Of a DNA stretch of 64,000 nt, positions 1 through 7,933 are shown in pieces. The DNA comes from an uncultured Lachnospiraceae bacterium (GTDB lineage Bacteria; Bacillota; Clostridia; Lachnospirales; Lachnospiraceae): assembly GCA_910585635.1 (NCBI GenBank), contig CAJUFE010000010.1:1-64000 (forward strand). The letters are read 5' to 3'. Position 1 is the first letter of the stretch; every line of letters starts with the position of its first letter. The notes below the pieces were generated by a model. It was not told where the DNA came from, ran no database searches, and saw only the letters and a program-made list of their open reading frames with translations. A program made the position numbers and the translations under genes.

Positions 1-399
1 CTTGATAGTATAGATTGTTCAACTTTTCCTGTCCACACTTATATACTAACACCACTAGTCAGCATCCTGTTCATCGGGATATCCGGCGCTTGTGACGGCC
101 TTTTTGGGATCGGCGGTCCGCTGATGGTGCTGTACTTTCTTGGGCAGACCCACAGCAAGGAAGAGTATCTGGGATCGATCCAGGCGGTGTTTTTGGTCAA
201 TCTGATCTATGGGACGATCATGCGCACGGCGAACCATATCCTGACACTTACCCATCTGCCCTATATCGGGGTCGGGATGGCCTGTATCCTGGCTGGGCTG
301 CTGGCCGCTAACCGGATCGTGGATCGTCTGGATGGGGAAAAGATCAAAAAGATCACCTATGTGGTGATCGGGCTGAGCGGGGTCATGAACTTGTTGTGA
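1..399 (+). CDS. TauE/SafE-family membrane permease, C-terminal part
   Basis: The reading frame is open from base 1 and ends in TGA at 397-399, so the gene begins before the window. The visible part is hydrophobic, with at least three membrane segments. It contains the stretch GLFGIGGPLMVLYFL at about 102-146, which matches the second glycine-rich repeat of sulfite exporter TauE/SafE permeases (anion or organosulfur export; DUF81). A hydrophobic helix then a short charged tail (RLDGEK, then GLSGVMNLL) closes the protein as in the family. The first 20 codons fit the family less well. The substrate cannot be told. Family assignment rests on the glycine motif and topology only. Confidence 0.68.
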   Translation, partial: LDSIDCSTFPVHTYILTPLVSILFIGISGACDGLFGIGGPLMVLYFLGQTHSKEEYLGSIQAVFLVNLIYGTIMRTANHILTLTHLPYIGVGMACILAGLLAANRIVDRLDGEKIKKITYVVIGLSGVMNLL

Positions 400-435
400 C
401 CGATCGGTGAAAGGCAACGTCCGCCCTTGGGACGG

Positions 436-681
436 ATGGTGAAAAAAACGTGCGACTTGACTTGGATGGGGGGGCATGATATGATCGTTATAGTTATCGC
501 AAAGGGCTTTTATGAGACTTGTAGATCGAAGGGGTATATGGAAAATATTTGGGAGTCTACAAGGCAGCCGTTTGATGAGTCAGTCAGTTTTATCAAGTTA
601 TTTGATGCAAAGACCAGAACGGCGATCATGGGAGCGATCGACAGAGTGCGGGATAATGCGGTTGAGATCGCGGCATCATGA
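436..681 (+). CDS. Possible small ORF, unrecognised
   Basis: A short frame from ATG 436 (or ATG 538, which has GAAGGGG a few bases upstream) to TGA 681. The part from 538 would give 47 residues, MENIWEST..., ending DRVRDNAVEIAAS, amphipathic and without a recognised domain. The surrounding DNA is where the composition becomes AT-richer. Another frame of similar length overlaps it, so coding is uncertain. It may be a decayed remnant. Confidence 0.2.
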   Translation: MVKKTCDLTWMGGHDMIVIVIAKGFYETCRSKGYMENIWESTRQPFDESVSFIKLFDAKTRTAIMGAIDRVRDNAVEIAAS

Positions 682-795
682 TCTGGAGTGTGGTAAGCCG
701 TGGGAGGGTATTTTGGACACATAGAGAAAAGTTGATGGCTGTCAGATGATCAAAAACATAAAATGTGATAGGATACCATACAAAGGGAGTGTGCT

Positions 796-1131
796 ATGCA
801 AGAGACAAAAGTAAAAGAGGATATCAGTATCAGTTATCTCTCTGCCTTATGCGCATATGCAGGGATATCATATGAGCGCATTATCCATGACGATGATAGT
901 ACAGATGGTATCCTCAAGAAAAGGGTCATTTTAGATGATAAAAGAAAATATGATGCAAGTTTGAGGATCCAATTAAAATGTACTTCGTCAGACAGCCAAT
1001 ATACAGATGACGGCGATACGTTACATTACAGATTGAAGGCAAAGAATCATGCGGATCTATGTCTGTCATCAACGATCCCGATCATACTGGGGTTATTAGT
1101 ACTGCCGGAGGATAAAAAGGAGTGGCCATGA
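796..1131 (+). CDS. DUF4365 domain protein
   Basis: 111 residues with ATG at 796 behind AAAGGGAG. The order ISYLSALCAYAG, then a D-x-x-DG motif (HDDDSTDGIL) and later SLRIQLKCTSS is the pattern of DUF4365. That domain has a nuclease-like fold with conserved D...QLK residues and is often found in restriction or defence contexts. The stop overlaps the next start as ATGA (1128-1131), so the two are translationally coupled. The short length means mostly the DUF4365 core. Composition is AT-rich compared with the flanks, which suggests acquired DNA. Target and activity are unknown; a defence role is inference. Confidence 0.8.
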   Translation: MQETKVKEDISISYLSALCAYAGISYERIIHDDDSTDGILKKRVILDDKRKYDASLRIQLKCTSSDSQYTDDGDTLHYRLKAKNHADLCLSSTIPIILGLLVLPEDKKEWP

Positions 1132-2276
1132 GTTATCCTGTTGACCTTTTTGAACTGACAGAAAAGATCGATCCGCTTGCGTTTACGAAATATCTGAAGA
1201 ATACGGGATGGGATCTGTTCCCAAGAAAAAACGAAAAGCTAAAAGTATATCAATATGAAAATGGCGATGACTTTTATCAGGTGGTCATACCGATCGATAA
1301 GGGAGCTTCTGACTATAGAGATGCGATGTATAGAGCGGTAAAAACAGTTGCAGAGGTAGAGGGAAAGCCGATAGAGCAAGCGATGTTATACTTGCTAAAC
1401 CCGAATACGGATATCTTAAAGATCCGGTTAGATCGAAAAGATATCGAGATGGGGAACATCCTTTTTGACGATGCGATCCGCATGTATGAAAATACGAAAA
1501 AATTGCTGGCGGCAACGACATTGGATATCCTTCATCCTAAAAAGTATCACCAGGGTCGCATCGATGATGCGGTTTTACGATTTTTGTCGGGCTGTCGTTT
1601 TGGACAGACAGAGATAGGGAGTTATGTAGTCTCAGTTATCTGCCCTTTTGCTGAGTTGGACGAAAAGGAAGGTTATAAGCAGTTGAGCATCTTTTCGGAT
1701 GAAGAACAATGTGCAGCGTCTTTAACAAGGCAAGTGACGAGCCGTGTCATGGATAATATCTGTCAGATCAAAAAGCATATTGATGAAGGAGATCTGGAAG
1801 GGTTATTATCGAAAAATGGAAAAGGGATGATAAGCGCAAATTTTTATGAGGCATTGACAGGATTAAATCTTGATCCAGAGGGGACAAATATAGAATTTAT
1901 CGCGGAATGGTCGCCGACAGTAGAAGATCGATCTGGCGTGGAGAGTAAGATATCGCTCACCCATGATTACTATCAACCGATCGAGACTGTTACAAGAAAA
2001 TTAAAGAAGAAGGTCGATACTTCAACAAGGATCCTTGGCAGGATCAATAAACTGGAGTCAGCTCCGGATGTATCAAAAAGAAAAGGGGGAAGGATCACAG
2101 TCATTTATCTGGACGAGGATGAAAAAAAGAAGACAGTGACTGTGCAGCTGGAGAAAAGTGATCATAGTAGAGCGATAGAAGCGCATGATAAAGGGCTTTA
2201 TGTAGAGATCATGGGGAGTCTGATCAGGAGTGGCCGGGCGACTATGACATGCGAAATGTTCAGCGTCATTGATTGA
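1128..2276 (+). CDS. Unrecognised 382-residue protein, partner of DUF4365 gene
   Basis: ATG 1128 overlaps the DUF4365 stop (ATGA) and has AAGGAG at 1117-1122; a GTG at 1122 is a weaker alternative. The protein is soluble, with no signal peptide or membrane segment. It starts MSYPVDLFELTEK and has an N-terminal alpha/beta part. The C-terminal part includes KLKKKVDTSTRILGRI and a lysine-rich strand (DEDEKKKTVTVQLEK). I do not recognise a family. Coupling to a DUF4365 protein suggests a two-gene module in which this protein is sensor, nuclease partner or antitoxin. Nothing in the sequence decides between them. Confidence 0.75.
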   Translation: MSYPVDLFELTEKIDPLAFTKYLKNTGWDLFPRKNEKLKVYQYENGDDFYQVVIPIDKGASDYRDAMYRAVKTVAEVEGKPIEQAMLYLLNPNTDILKIRLDRKDIEMGNILFDDAIRMYENTKKLLAATTLDILHPKKYHQGRIDDAVLRFLSGCRFGQTEIGSYVVSVICPFAELDEKEGYKQLSIFSDEEQCAASLTRQVTSRVMDNICQIKKHIDEGDLEGLLSKNGKGMISANFYEALTGLNLDPEGTNIEFIAEWSPTVEDRSGVESKISLTHDYYQPIETVTRKLKKKVDTSTRILGRINKLESAPDVSKRKGGRITVIYLDEDEKKKTVTVQLEKSDHSRAIEAHDKGLYVEIMGSLIRSGRATMTCEMFSVID

Positions 2277-2298
2277 ATATGGCACAATAGGAGGGTCT

Positions 2299-3650
2299 AT
2301 GGAGAGAGTACAAGATCTTACAAAAGGCCGGATCTTCGGACCGCTGATCCGTTTTGCGTTGCCAGTACTCCTGGCGCTTTTTTGCAGACGATGTATGGCG
2401 CGGTGGATCTGCTGGTGGTGGGACAGTTCGGGGCAAGCGCCGATGTTTCGGCTGTTGCCACCGGTTCCATGATCATGCATGCGGTCACGGTGGTGATGAC
2501 GGGTCTGGCCATGGGACTGACGGTCCTGGTGGCGCGAAAGATCGGCGAGGGGAAAAAGGAAGGAGCGGGTGAGATCATCGGGAGCGGCATCTGGCTGTTC
2601 GGGGTCCTTGCCCTTGCTTTATCGGTCATCATGGTGATCGCCGCGCCTGCGACGGCGCGGATCATGCATGCGCCTGTGGAAGCCTTTGACAGGACCGTTT
2701 CCTACATCACTATCTGTTCGGTGGGCGCGGTCTTTATCGTTGCTTATAACCTGGTGGGGAGCATCTTCCGTGGTATCGGAGATTCCACGATGCCGCTCTT
2801 GACGGTGGCGATCGCCTGTGTGCTGAACATCATCGGCGACCTGATCTTAGTGGCGGGCTTTCAGCTGGGGACGGCTGGCGCAGCGATCGCGACCGTTTTT
2901 GCACAGGCGGTCAGTGTGGCGCTATCTATTGCGGTCATCCGCAGACGGGCGCTGCCGTTCACCCTTCAAAGGACCGACATCCGGCCGAAGGGTACGTACA
3001 TCCGGGGGATCCTTTCCTTAGGGATCCCGATCGCGCTGCAGGATCTGCTGGTCAATATCTCCTTCCTGGCGATCACGGCGATCGTCAACAGCCTTGGCCT
3101 GGTGGCGTCCGCGGGGGTAGGCGTGGCGGAAAAGCTCTGTGGCTTTGTGATGCTGGTGCCCTCTGCCTATATGCAGTCCATGGCCGCTTTTGTAGCGCAG
3201 AACATGGGCGCGGGGAAGCCGGCGCGGGCGAGGCGGGCCCTGCTGTGCGGCATCGCCTCTTCTTTGCTTGCGGGGATCGTTATGGGCTATCTCACATTTT
3301 TCCACGGGGATCTGCTGGCGGGGCTGTTCGCCAAAGAGTATGACGTGATCGCCGCTGCCGCGGAGTATCTGAAAGCATACGCGATCGACTGTCTGCTGAC
3401 CTCCTTCTTATTTTGTTTTATGGGATATTTTAACGGTACAGGGGATACCGTGTTCGTTATGGTACAGGGGATCGTGGGCGCCTTTGGCGTCAGGCTGCCG
3501 GTAAGCTGGCTGGTCAGCCGGCAGCCTGCGGCGAGCCTGTTCCATATCGGTCTGGCAACACCGGCTTCTTCTCTGGTGCAGATCATCCTGTGCGGCGCTT
3601 ATTTTGCGTATGGGCTCCATATCCAGAAGAAAAAGGGACCGGGGGCGTGA
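2299..3650 (+). pseudogene. MATE-family multidrug exporter, frameshifted
   Basis: The start MERVQDLTKGRIFGPLIRF (ATG 2299, GGAGGGTCT upstream) and the long frame from 2382 together make a typical MATE/DinF-like transporter of about 450 residues with 12 membrane helices (Na+ or H+ driven drug export). The two parts are in different frames. The break lies in a run of six T at 2378-2383; one added T restores ...PVLLALFLQTMYGAVD.... The rest of the gene is intact, including the duplicated half and the C-terminal basic tail KKKGPG. It could be a recent null mutation, a slippage-prone phase-variable site or a homopolymer sequencing error. A TTG at 2382 could start the second part alone, but without a good ribosome site. 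Confidence 0.85.
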
Positions 3651-3694
3651 AGGTCGCGATCAAGATCCGCTGCCAGGCATATAAAGGTTTGCGA

Positions 3695-3815
3695 TGAAGA
3701 TCCGCCGCCGAACAAGATCCGCCGCCGAACAGGCGGCATGCGTTCAGGTATGCCCCATGCGCCCGCCAGAGTTTCGTGTGCAGTGGCGCGTTCGTTGCCC
3801 GGCGCATGGAGGTTT
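3695..3815 (-). repeat. Dispersed intergenic repeat, copy 1
   Basis: Bases 3734-3815, read on the minus strand, match 31559-31639 on the plus strand over about 81 positions at roughly 80% identity or better. Shared blocks include CCTCCATGCGCC, GGCGCGCCA-like and CTGGCGGGCGCAT, ending CCTGAACGCATGCC. Next to it (3695-3730) the 17-bp unit AAGATCCGCCGCCGAAC is duplicated in tandem. It lies between the MATE remnant and tfoX, outside genes. It could be a REP- or MITE-like element. Confidence 0.7.
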
Positions 3816-3831
3816 AGAAAGGAGAGCATAG

Positions 3832-4218
3832 ATGGCTACATCAAAAGGATTTCATGACCATGTGGTGGAGTGTCTCCAGCGAGTGGGAGAGATATCCACC
3901 AGAAAGATGATGGGAGAGTATTGCGTATATCATAAAGGAAAGCTGATCGGAGATATCTGTGATAATTGTCTGCTCTTAAAGCCTACCGAGAGTGTGCTCC
4001 GCCTGATGCCGGATGCACAGAGAGCCTACCCTTACGAGGGCTCCAAGACCTTGATGGTGATGGTGGAGGATGTGGAGGATACAGATCTTATGGCTCGGGT
4101 CCTGGAGGCGATGTTTAAGGAGCTGCCGGAGCCGAAGAAGAAAGCTAAGGCAAAGGAGAAAGCAAAGCCGAAAAAGGATGCGGGTCCAGAGGAGAAGACA
4201 GCTCCGACCAGCGGCTGA
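3832..4218 (+). CDS. TfoX/Sxy N-terminal domain protein
   Basis: 128 residues; GAAAGGAGAGC precedes ATG 3832. Residues 1-100 match the TfoX N-terminal domain (KMMGEYCVYHKGKLIGDICDN, then KPTESV and YPYEGSKTLMVMVEDVED). Only this domain is present; the C-terminal TfoX domain is replaced by a lysine-rich tail (EPKKKAKAKEKAKPKKD) that could bind nucleic acid. In gamma-proteobacteria TfoX/Sxy regulates competence, but single-domain versions in Firmicutes have no established role. A hairpin at 4244-4271 follows the stop, so it is probably monocistronic. Confidence 0.85.
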   Translation: MATSKGFHDHVVECLQRVGEISTRKMMGEYCVYHKGKLIGDICDNCLLLKPTESVLRLMPDAQRAYPYEGSKTLMVMVEDVEDTDLMARVLEAMFKELPEPKKKAKAKEKAKPKKDAGPEEKTAPTSG

Positions 4219-4243
4219 TCCACCAAGATACTGATCGGTATGG

Positions 4244-4271
4244 ACCTGCCAGGAGCGGCCTTCTGGCAGGT
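4244..4271 (+). terminator. Rho-independent-like terminator after tfoX-like gene
   Basis: Perfect 9-bp stem ACCTGCCAG (4244-4252) and CTGGCAGGT (4263-4271), 10-base loop, followed by TTT. The T tract is short, so strength is uncertain. Confidence 0.6.
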
Positions 4272-4297
4272 TTATCGTGACGGGGGACAAAAAAAGC

Positions 4298-4328
4298 TTG
4301 ACTTAGAGTCTGCTCCAACATGTATGAT
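4298..4328 (+). promoter_or_regulatory. MerR-type promoter with 19-bp spacer
   Basis: -35 TTGACT (4298-4303) and -10 TATGAT (4323-4328) are separated by 19 bp, the long spacer typical of MerR-activated promoters. The spacer holds the imperfect dyad CTTAGAGTCTGCTCCAA like operators of MerR regulators that control aldo/keto reductases and alcohol dehydrogenases. The regulator gene follows directly, so it is probably autoregulated. Confidence 0.8.
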
Positions 4329-4357
4329 AGAGCTACATGGTTCAGGAGGTGACGGAG

Positions 4358-4774
4358 TTGACGATCAAAGAAGTATGCGAACGATATCATATCTCCTCGG
4401 ATACGCTCCGGTATTATGAGCGGGTGGGGGCGATCTTGCCGGTGAACCGCAAAAAGAACGGGATCCGGGATTATACAGAACAGGACATCAGCAGCGTGGA
4501 AAATGCCATCTGCATGCGGAACGCCGGCGTCCCTGTAGAGCAGGTGGTGGAGTATGTGCGGCTGTGCCAGGAGGGGGATGAGACCTTTTTGGCTCGGCGG
4601 GATCTCTTAAAGAAGGTCCGGAAGGATATCCTGGAGCAGATTGAACGATCCCAGCGGGAATTGGAGCGCCTTGAGTATAAGATCTCGCGATACGAGGCGG
4701 CTGTGGAGACCGGGGAGCTGATCTGGGATGAGGCACAACCGTCCCATGGACAGGCAGGAGCCGGGCCTACATAA
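4358..4774 (+). CDS. MerR-family transcriptional regulator
   Basis: The winged-helix start TIKEVCERYHISSDTLRYYERVG is typical of MerR proteins (helix-turn-helix near residues 2-40), followed by a coiled-coil dimer helix (LLKKVRKDILEQIERSQREL). The first ATG in frame (4337) lies only about 9 bases after the -10 box and has no ribosome site. TTG 4358 has AGGAGG at 4345-4350 and gives the usual family N-terminus, so I choose TTG. No cysteines suited to metal binding are seen in the effector part, fitting the small-molecule or aldehyde-sensing subgroup. The aldo/keto reductase at 4954 is the likely co-regulated target. Confidence 0.85.
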   Translation: MTIKEVCERYHISSDTLRYYERVGAILPVNRKKNGIRDYTEQDISSVENAICMRNAGVPVEQVVEYVRLCQEGDETFLARRDLLKKVRKDILEQIERSQRELERLEYKISRYEAAVETGELIWDEAQPSHGQAGAGPT

Positions 4775-4953
4775 GTAAGGGAGCCATGAGGATCCGGCGG
4801 TCATGAGCGGATCAGGAGGCGGAAAAAGGAGCGGTCCGGACCGTCTGGACGGTTACGAAAAAAGGGCGGCGAGGATAGGGAAAGACAGATCAAAGGATCA
4901 GATAAAAAAGAACAGATGCCATAGAAACCGTTAAAAATGAGGAGGATGGAGCG

Positions 4954-6087
4954 ATGATCTACAGAAAATTTCAGGACGAGCAGCTTTCCGGCTTAGGGCT
5001 TGGCATGATGCGCCTGCCTGTGCTGGATGGGGATGACGGCAAGGTGGATGAGGCGGCGGCCGCCGAGATGATCGACTATGCTTATCAGAAGGGGATCAAC
5101 TATTTTGATACGGCGTGGGGTTATCACAGCGGGAATTCGGAGCTGGTGGCCGGAAAGTATCTGAGCCGGTATCCCAGGGAGAGCTATTTTCTTGCCAGCA
5201 AATTCCCGGGCTACGACCTTTCCAACATGGACAAGGTAGAGGAGATCTTTGAGCGGCAGCTGGAGAAATGCCAGACCCCCTATTTTGATTTCTACCTGTT
5301 CCACAATGTTTATGAGGGCAATATCGACGCGTACTTAAACCCGGAATACAAGATCTTAGCCTATCTGTTAGAGCAGAAGGAGAAGGGGCGGATCCGCCAC
5401 CTGGGCTTTTCGGCTCATGGGGGTGTGGACGTGATCCGGCGTTTCCTGGATGCAGATGGGAGATATATGGAGTTCGGCCAGCTCCAGCTGAACTATATGG
5501 ACTGGCATTTCCAGAACGCCCAGGAGAAGGTGGAGATCTTGCAGGAGGCCGGCATCCCGATCTGGGTCATGGAGCCCTTGCGGGGCGGCAAGCTGGCAAA
5601 AGCCTCCGGCGAGGTGGCGGCGGCCATGGCGTCCATGCGGCCTGAGGAGACAGTCCCCGGCTGGGCCTTCCGTTTCCTTCAGGGCATCCCCGGGGTGACC
5701 ATGGTCTTGTCCGGCATGTCCAGCATGGAGCAGCTGAAGGCCAATATCGCCACCTACGAGACGGACCAGCCTCTCAGCAAAGAAGAGATGGATACGTTGG
5801 TGGCGCGGATCGATGAGGAAGCCAGAAGGGCCGGGCTGCCCTGTACAGCCTGCCATTACTGCACCAGCCATTGCCCCAAGGAGCTTCCGATCCCGGAGCT
5901 GATCGCCTTGTATAATGAGCACAAGGCCACAGGGGGCGGGTTCATCGCGCCTATGGCGGTGGGCAGCATGCCCGAGGAAAAGCGGCCGGCCAGCTGTATC
6001 GGATGCAAAAGCTGCGAGCAGGTCTGTCCCCAGCAGATCAAGATCTCCGAGATGATGAGCGAGTTCACATCCATGATCGGGATGTGA
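4954..6087 (+). CDS. Aldo/keto reductase with C-terminal ferredoxin-type domain
   Basis: 377 residues; GGAGGATGGAGCG precedes ATG 4954. Residues 1-275 form an aldo/keto reductase barrel, with GLGLGMMRLP at the start, FDTAWGYHSGNSE holding the catalytic Asp/Tyr, and RHLGFSAHG. Residues from about 296 carry CTACHYCTSHCP and, near 348, CIGCKSCEQVCP, which are two cysteine sets for iron-sulfur binding. This architecture is common in anaerobes, where electrons may come from ferredoxin rather than only NAD(P)H. It follows the MerR gene by 179 bp without a clear promoter or terminator, so the two may be cotranscribed. The substrate is unknown. Confidence 0.92.
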   Translation: MIYRKFQDEQLSGLGLGMMRLPVLDGDDGKVDEAAAAEMIDYAYQKGINYFDTAWGYHSGNSELVAGKYLSRYPRESYFLASKFPGYDLSNMDKVEEIFERQLEKCQTPYFDFYLFHNVYEGNIDAYLNPEYKILAYLLEQKEKGRIRHLGFSAHGGVDVIRRFLDADGRYMEFGQLQLNYMDWHFQNAQEKVEILQEAGIPIWVMEPLRGGKLAKASGEVAAAMASMRPEETVPGWAFRFLQGIPGVTMVLSGMSSMEQLKANIATYETDQPLSKEEMDTLVARIDEEARRAGLPCTACHYCTSHCPKELPIPELIALYNEHKATGGGFIAPMAVGSMPEEKRPASCIGCKSCEQVCPQQIKISEMMSEFTSMIGM

Positions 6088-6158
6088 TCGGGACAGAGAG
6101 GTGTGGCCGGGCAGGTTGTAAGAGTGGCCGGATGAGCGAAAAGAAGGAGGAAGAGTGT

Positions 6159-7160
6159 ATGGATCACAAGAAGATCGTCCCAGGTACGAGAGGCGAGCGC
6201 TACGTACCCTACGGCGAGAGGACAGGGAATGAGTCGATCGTGTATTTTACAAGGGATCTATCCCCTGAAGGTTTACAGAAGATCTATAGAAGAGTGAGCG
6301 CGTGTCTCACCGGCAAGGTAGGGATCAAGCTCCATACCGGGGAGAAGAACGGACCCAATATCATCCCCAGGGATTGGGTGGAGCACCTGGTCCGGGAAGA
6401 GCTCCCGGAGGCCTCGATCATCGAGACCAACACCTATTATGAAGGCGACCGTTATACCACTGAACAGCATAGAGAGACCTTAAAGGTGAACGGCTGGACC
6501 TTCTGCCCGGTGGATATCCTGGACGCGGAGGGGACCGCCATGCTCCCGGTAAAGGGCGGGAAATGGTTTACGGAGATGTCTGTGGGCAAGGGGCTGCTGG
6601 ACTATGATTCCATGCTGGCCCTGACCCATTTCAAGGGACATGTCCAGGGCGGCTTTGGCGGTTCCGATAAAAATATCGGGATCGGATGTGCCGACGGCCG
6701 CATCGGGAAGGCCATGATCCATACCACTCCCGGCTCCGCGGATATGTGGGATATCGCCAAGGAAGAATTTATGGAAAGGATGACTGAATCCGCCAAGGCG
6801 ACCATCGACTATTTCGGCAGGCATGTCACCTATATCAATGTGCTCCGCAATATGTCCGTTTCCTGTGACTGCGAGGGCTGCGCCGCCATGCCGGTGGTGA
6901 CGCCAAACATCGGGATCGCGGCCTCCACGGATATCCTGGCGGTGGACCAGGCCTCGGTGGACTTAGTGTACGCGCTGAAGGAAAAGGACCACAAGGACCT
7001 GGTGGAGCGGATGGAGACCCGCCACGGCCTGCGCCAGCTGACCTATATGAAGGAGCTGGGCATGGGGAATGACCGCTACATCCTGGTGGATATCGATCAT
7101 GAGGATGCCCATATCGGGGTAAAGGATGCGGTGAAGGATGTAAAGCCATTTGTGAGATAA
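6159..7160 (+). CDS. DUF362 domain protein
   Basis: ATG 6159 has AAGGAGG at 6144-6150 and gives MDHKKIVPG; an upstream ATG at 6132 is less likely. About 333 residues match DUF362, with GKVGIKLHTGEKNGPNIIP, SMLALTHFKGHVQGGFGGSDKNIGIGCAD and a cysteine pair in CDCEGC (near residue 243). DUF362 proteins are often found with ferredoxin domains; this one lacks a complete 4Fe-4S motif. The family's reaction is not well established. It lies 71 bp behind the ferredoxin-type reductase in the same direction and may share its transcript. Confidence 0.87.
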   Translation: MDHKKIVPGTRGERYVPYGERTGNESIVYFTRDLSPEGLQKIYRRVSACLTGKVGIKLHTGEKNGPNIIPRDWVEHLVREELPEASIIETNTYYEGDRYTTEQHRETLKVNGWTFCPVDILDAEGTAMLPVKGGKWFTEMSVGKGLLDYDSMLALTHFKGHVQGGFGGSDKNIGIGCADGRIGKAMIHTTPGSADMWDIAKEEFMERMTESAKATIDYFGRHVTYINVLRNMSVSCDCEGCAAMPVVTPNIGIAASTDILAVDQASVDLVYALKEKDHKDLVERMETRHGLRQLTYMKELGMGNDRYILVDIDHEDAHIGVKDAVKDVKPFVR

Positions 7161-7178
7161 CTTAGCTGGATGAGAAGG

Positions 7179-7268
7179 CTGTCGCAAAAGTGATGGTCCT
7201 GCCATATAGGGTGCTGACAGAGAGGAGAGCAGCACCTGATATCGTAAGGATCGGTCATTTTGCGGCAG
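7179..7268. repeat. Long imperfect inverted repeat followed by T tract
   Basis: Arms of about 38 bases (7179-7216 and 7230-7268) pair with a few mismatches. The outer parts are CTGTCGCAAAA and TTTTGCGGCAG, the inner parts GGTGCTG and CAGCACC, around a 13-base loop. TTTTTTT follows at 7269-7275. It may act as a strong terminator after the DUF362 gene, or be a MITE-like element. The next gene has lost its 5' part exactly here. Confidence 0.7.
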
Positions 7269-7308
7269 TTTTTTTACTTTTTTAAAGGAGGCATTAGCGG
7301 GGTGCGGT

Positions 7309-7713
7309 GTGGCACTGGTCTTTCTGCCCCACCTTAAAGGCTCCTTTTTACAAGGGGTGACCTTCCTTGACGGGAACAAGATCGTGGTGGGGTTGACGGC
7401 CGGAGTGAGAGACGCCGATCGGTCCTGGTCCAGCTTCTTTCATGAGCTGGCGCATATCCTTTTAGGCCATATCGGCCAGATGGCCGGGACATCGGATCAG
7501 GATGAAGACGACGCGGACAGATGGGCGGAGGATATCCTCATCCCTCCCGCGGATCTGGAGCAGTTGAAGGAGGAGGGAGACTTCTCCTCCGAAAGGATCT
7601 GCCGGTTTGCCCATGAGCAGGAGATCGCCCCGGGGATCGTAGTGGGGAGGCTGCAGCGTGAAGGGGCGATCGGGCAGGGGGTGTTGGATGAACTGAAGGA
7701 GCGGTATGGGTAG
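7309..7713 (+). CDS. ImmA/IrrE-family metallopeptidase, N-terminally truncated
   Basis: The frame contains the zinc motif HELAH (SFFHELAHILLGHI) and upstream VFLPHLKGSFLQGVTF and GNKIVVGLT, typical of ImmA/IrrE peptidases linked to XRE or HigA-type antitoxins. The conserved pattern runs on upstream of GTG 7309 (KEALAGCGVALVF, from about 7282) and the frame is open to a stop at 7237. The helix-turn-helix part expected before it is absent and replaced by the hairpin element at 7179-7268. AAAGGAGG at 7284-7291 could drive a short start at GTG 7303-7309. The zinc site looks intact. It is best read as a remnant of an antitoxin/peptidase gene. Confidence 0.65.
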   Translation: MALVFLPHLKGSFLQGVTFLDGNKIVVGLTAGVRDADRSWSSFFHELAHILLGHIGQMAGTSDQDEDDADRWAEDILIPPADLEQLKEEGDFSSERICRFAHEQEIAPGIVVGRLQREGAIGQGVLDELKERYG

Positions 7714-7740
7714 GGCTGCCCCATAAAGAGCGATATGAGG

Positions 7741-7908
7741 AGATCCGTCCCATGAGGCCAAGGGCAACAGATCCGTCCCATGGGGAAAAGGGCAGCAGAT
7801 CCGTCCCATGGGGAAAAGGGCAACAGATCCGTCCCATGGGGAAAAGGGCAACAGATCCGTCCCATGAGGTAAAGGGCAGCAGAGCTGTCCCATGAGGTAG
7901 CGGGTGGC
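7741..7908. repeat. 28-bp tandem repeat, six copies
   Basis: Six head-to-tail units of exactly 28 bp begin at 7741, 7769, 7797, 7825, 7853 and 7881. Each reads AGATCCGTCCCATG followed by G/A-rich AAAAGGGCARC; the outer units are diverged and the middle three nearly identical. The array sits between two convergent genes and contains no gene of its own. The translated frames across it are artefacts of the repeat. Confidence 0.92.
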
Positions 7909-7933
7909 GGATCTTCTTCCGGCGCATGAAGGC

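Noticed and set aside
7741..7908. 28-bp repeat as a second CRISPR array
   Set aside because: Units are directly adjacent, with no spacers.
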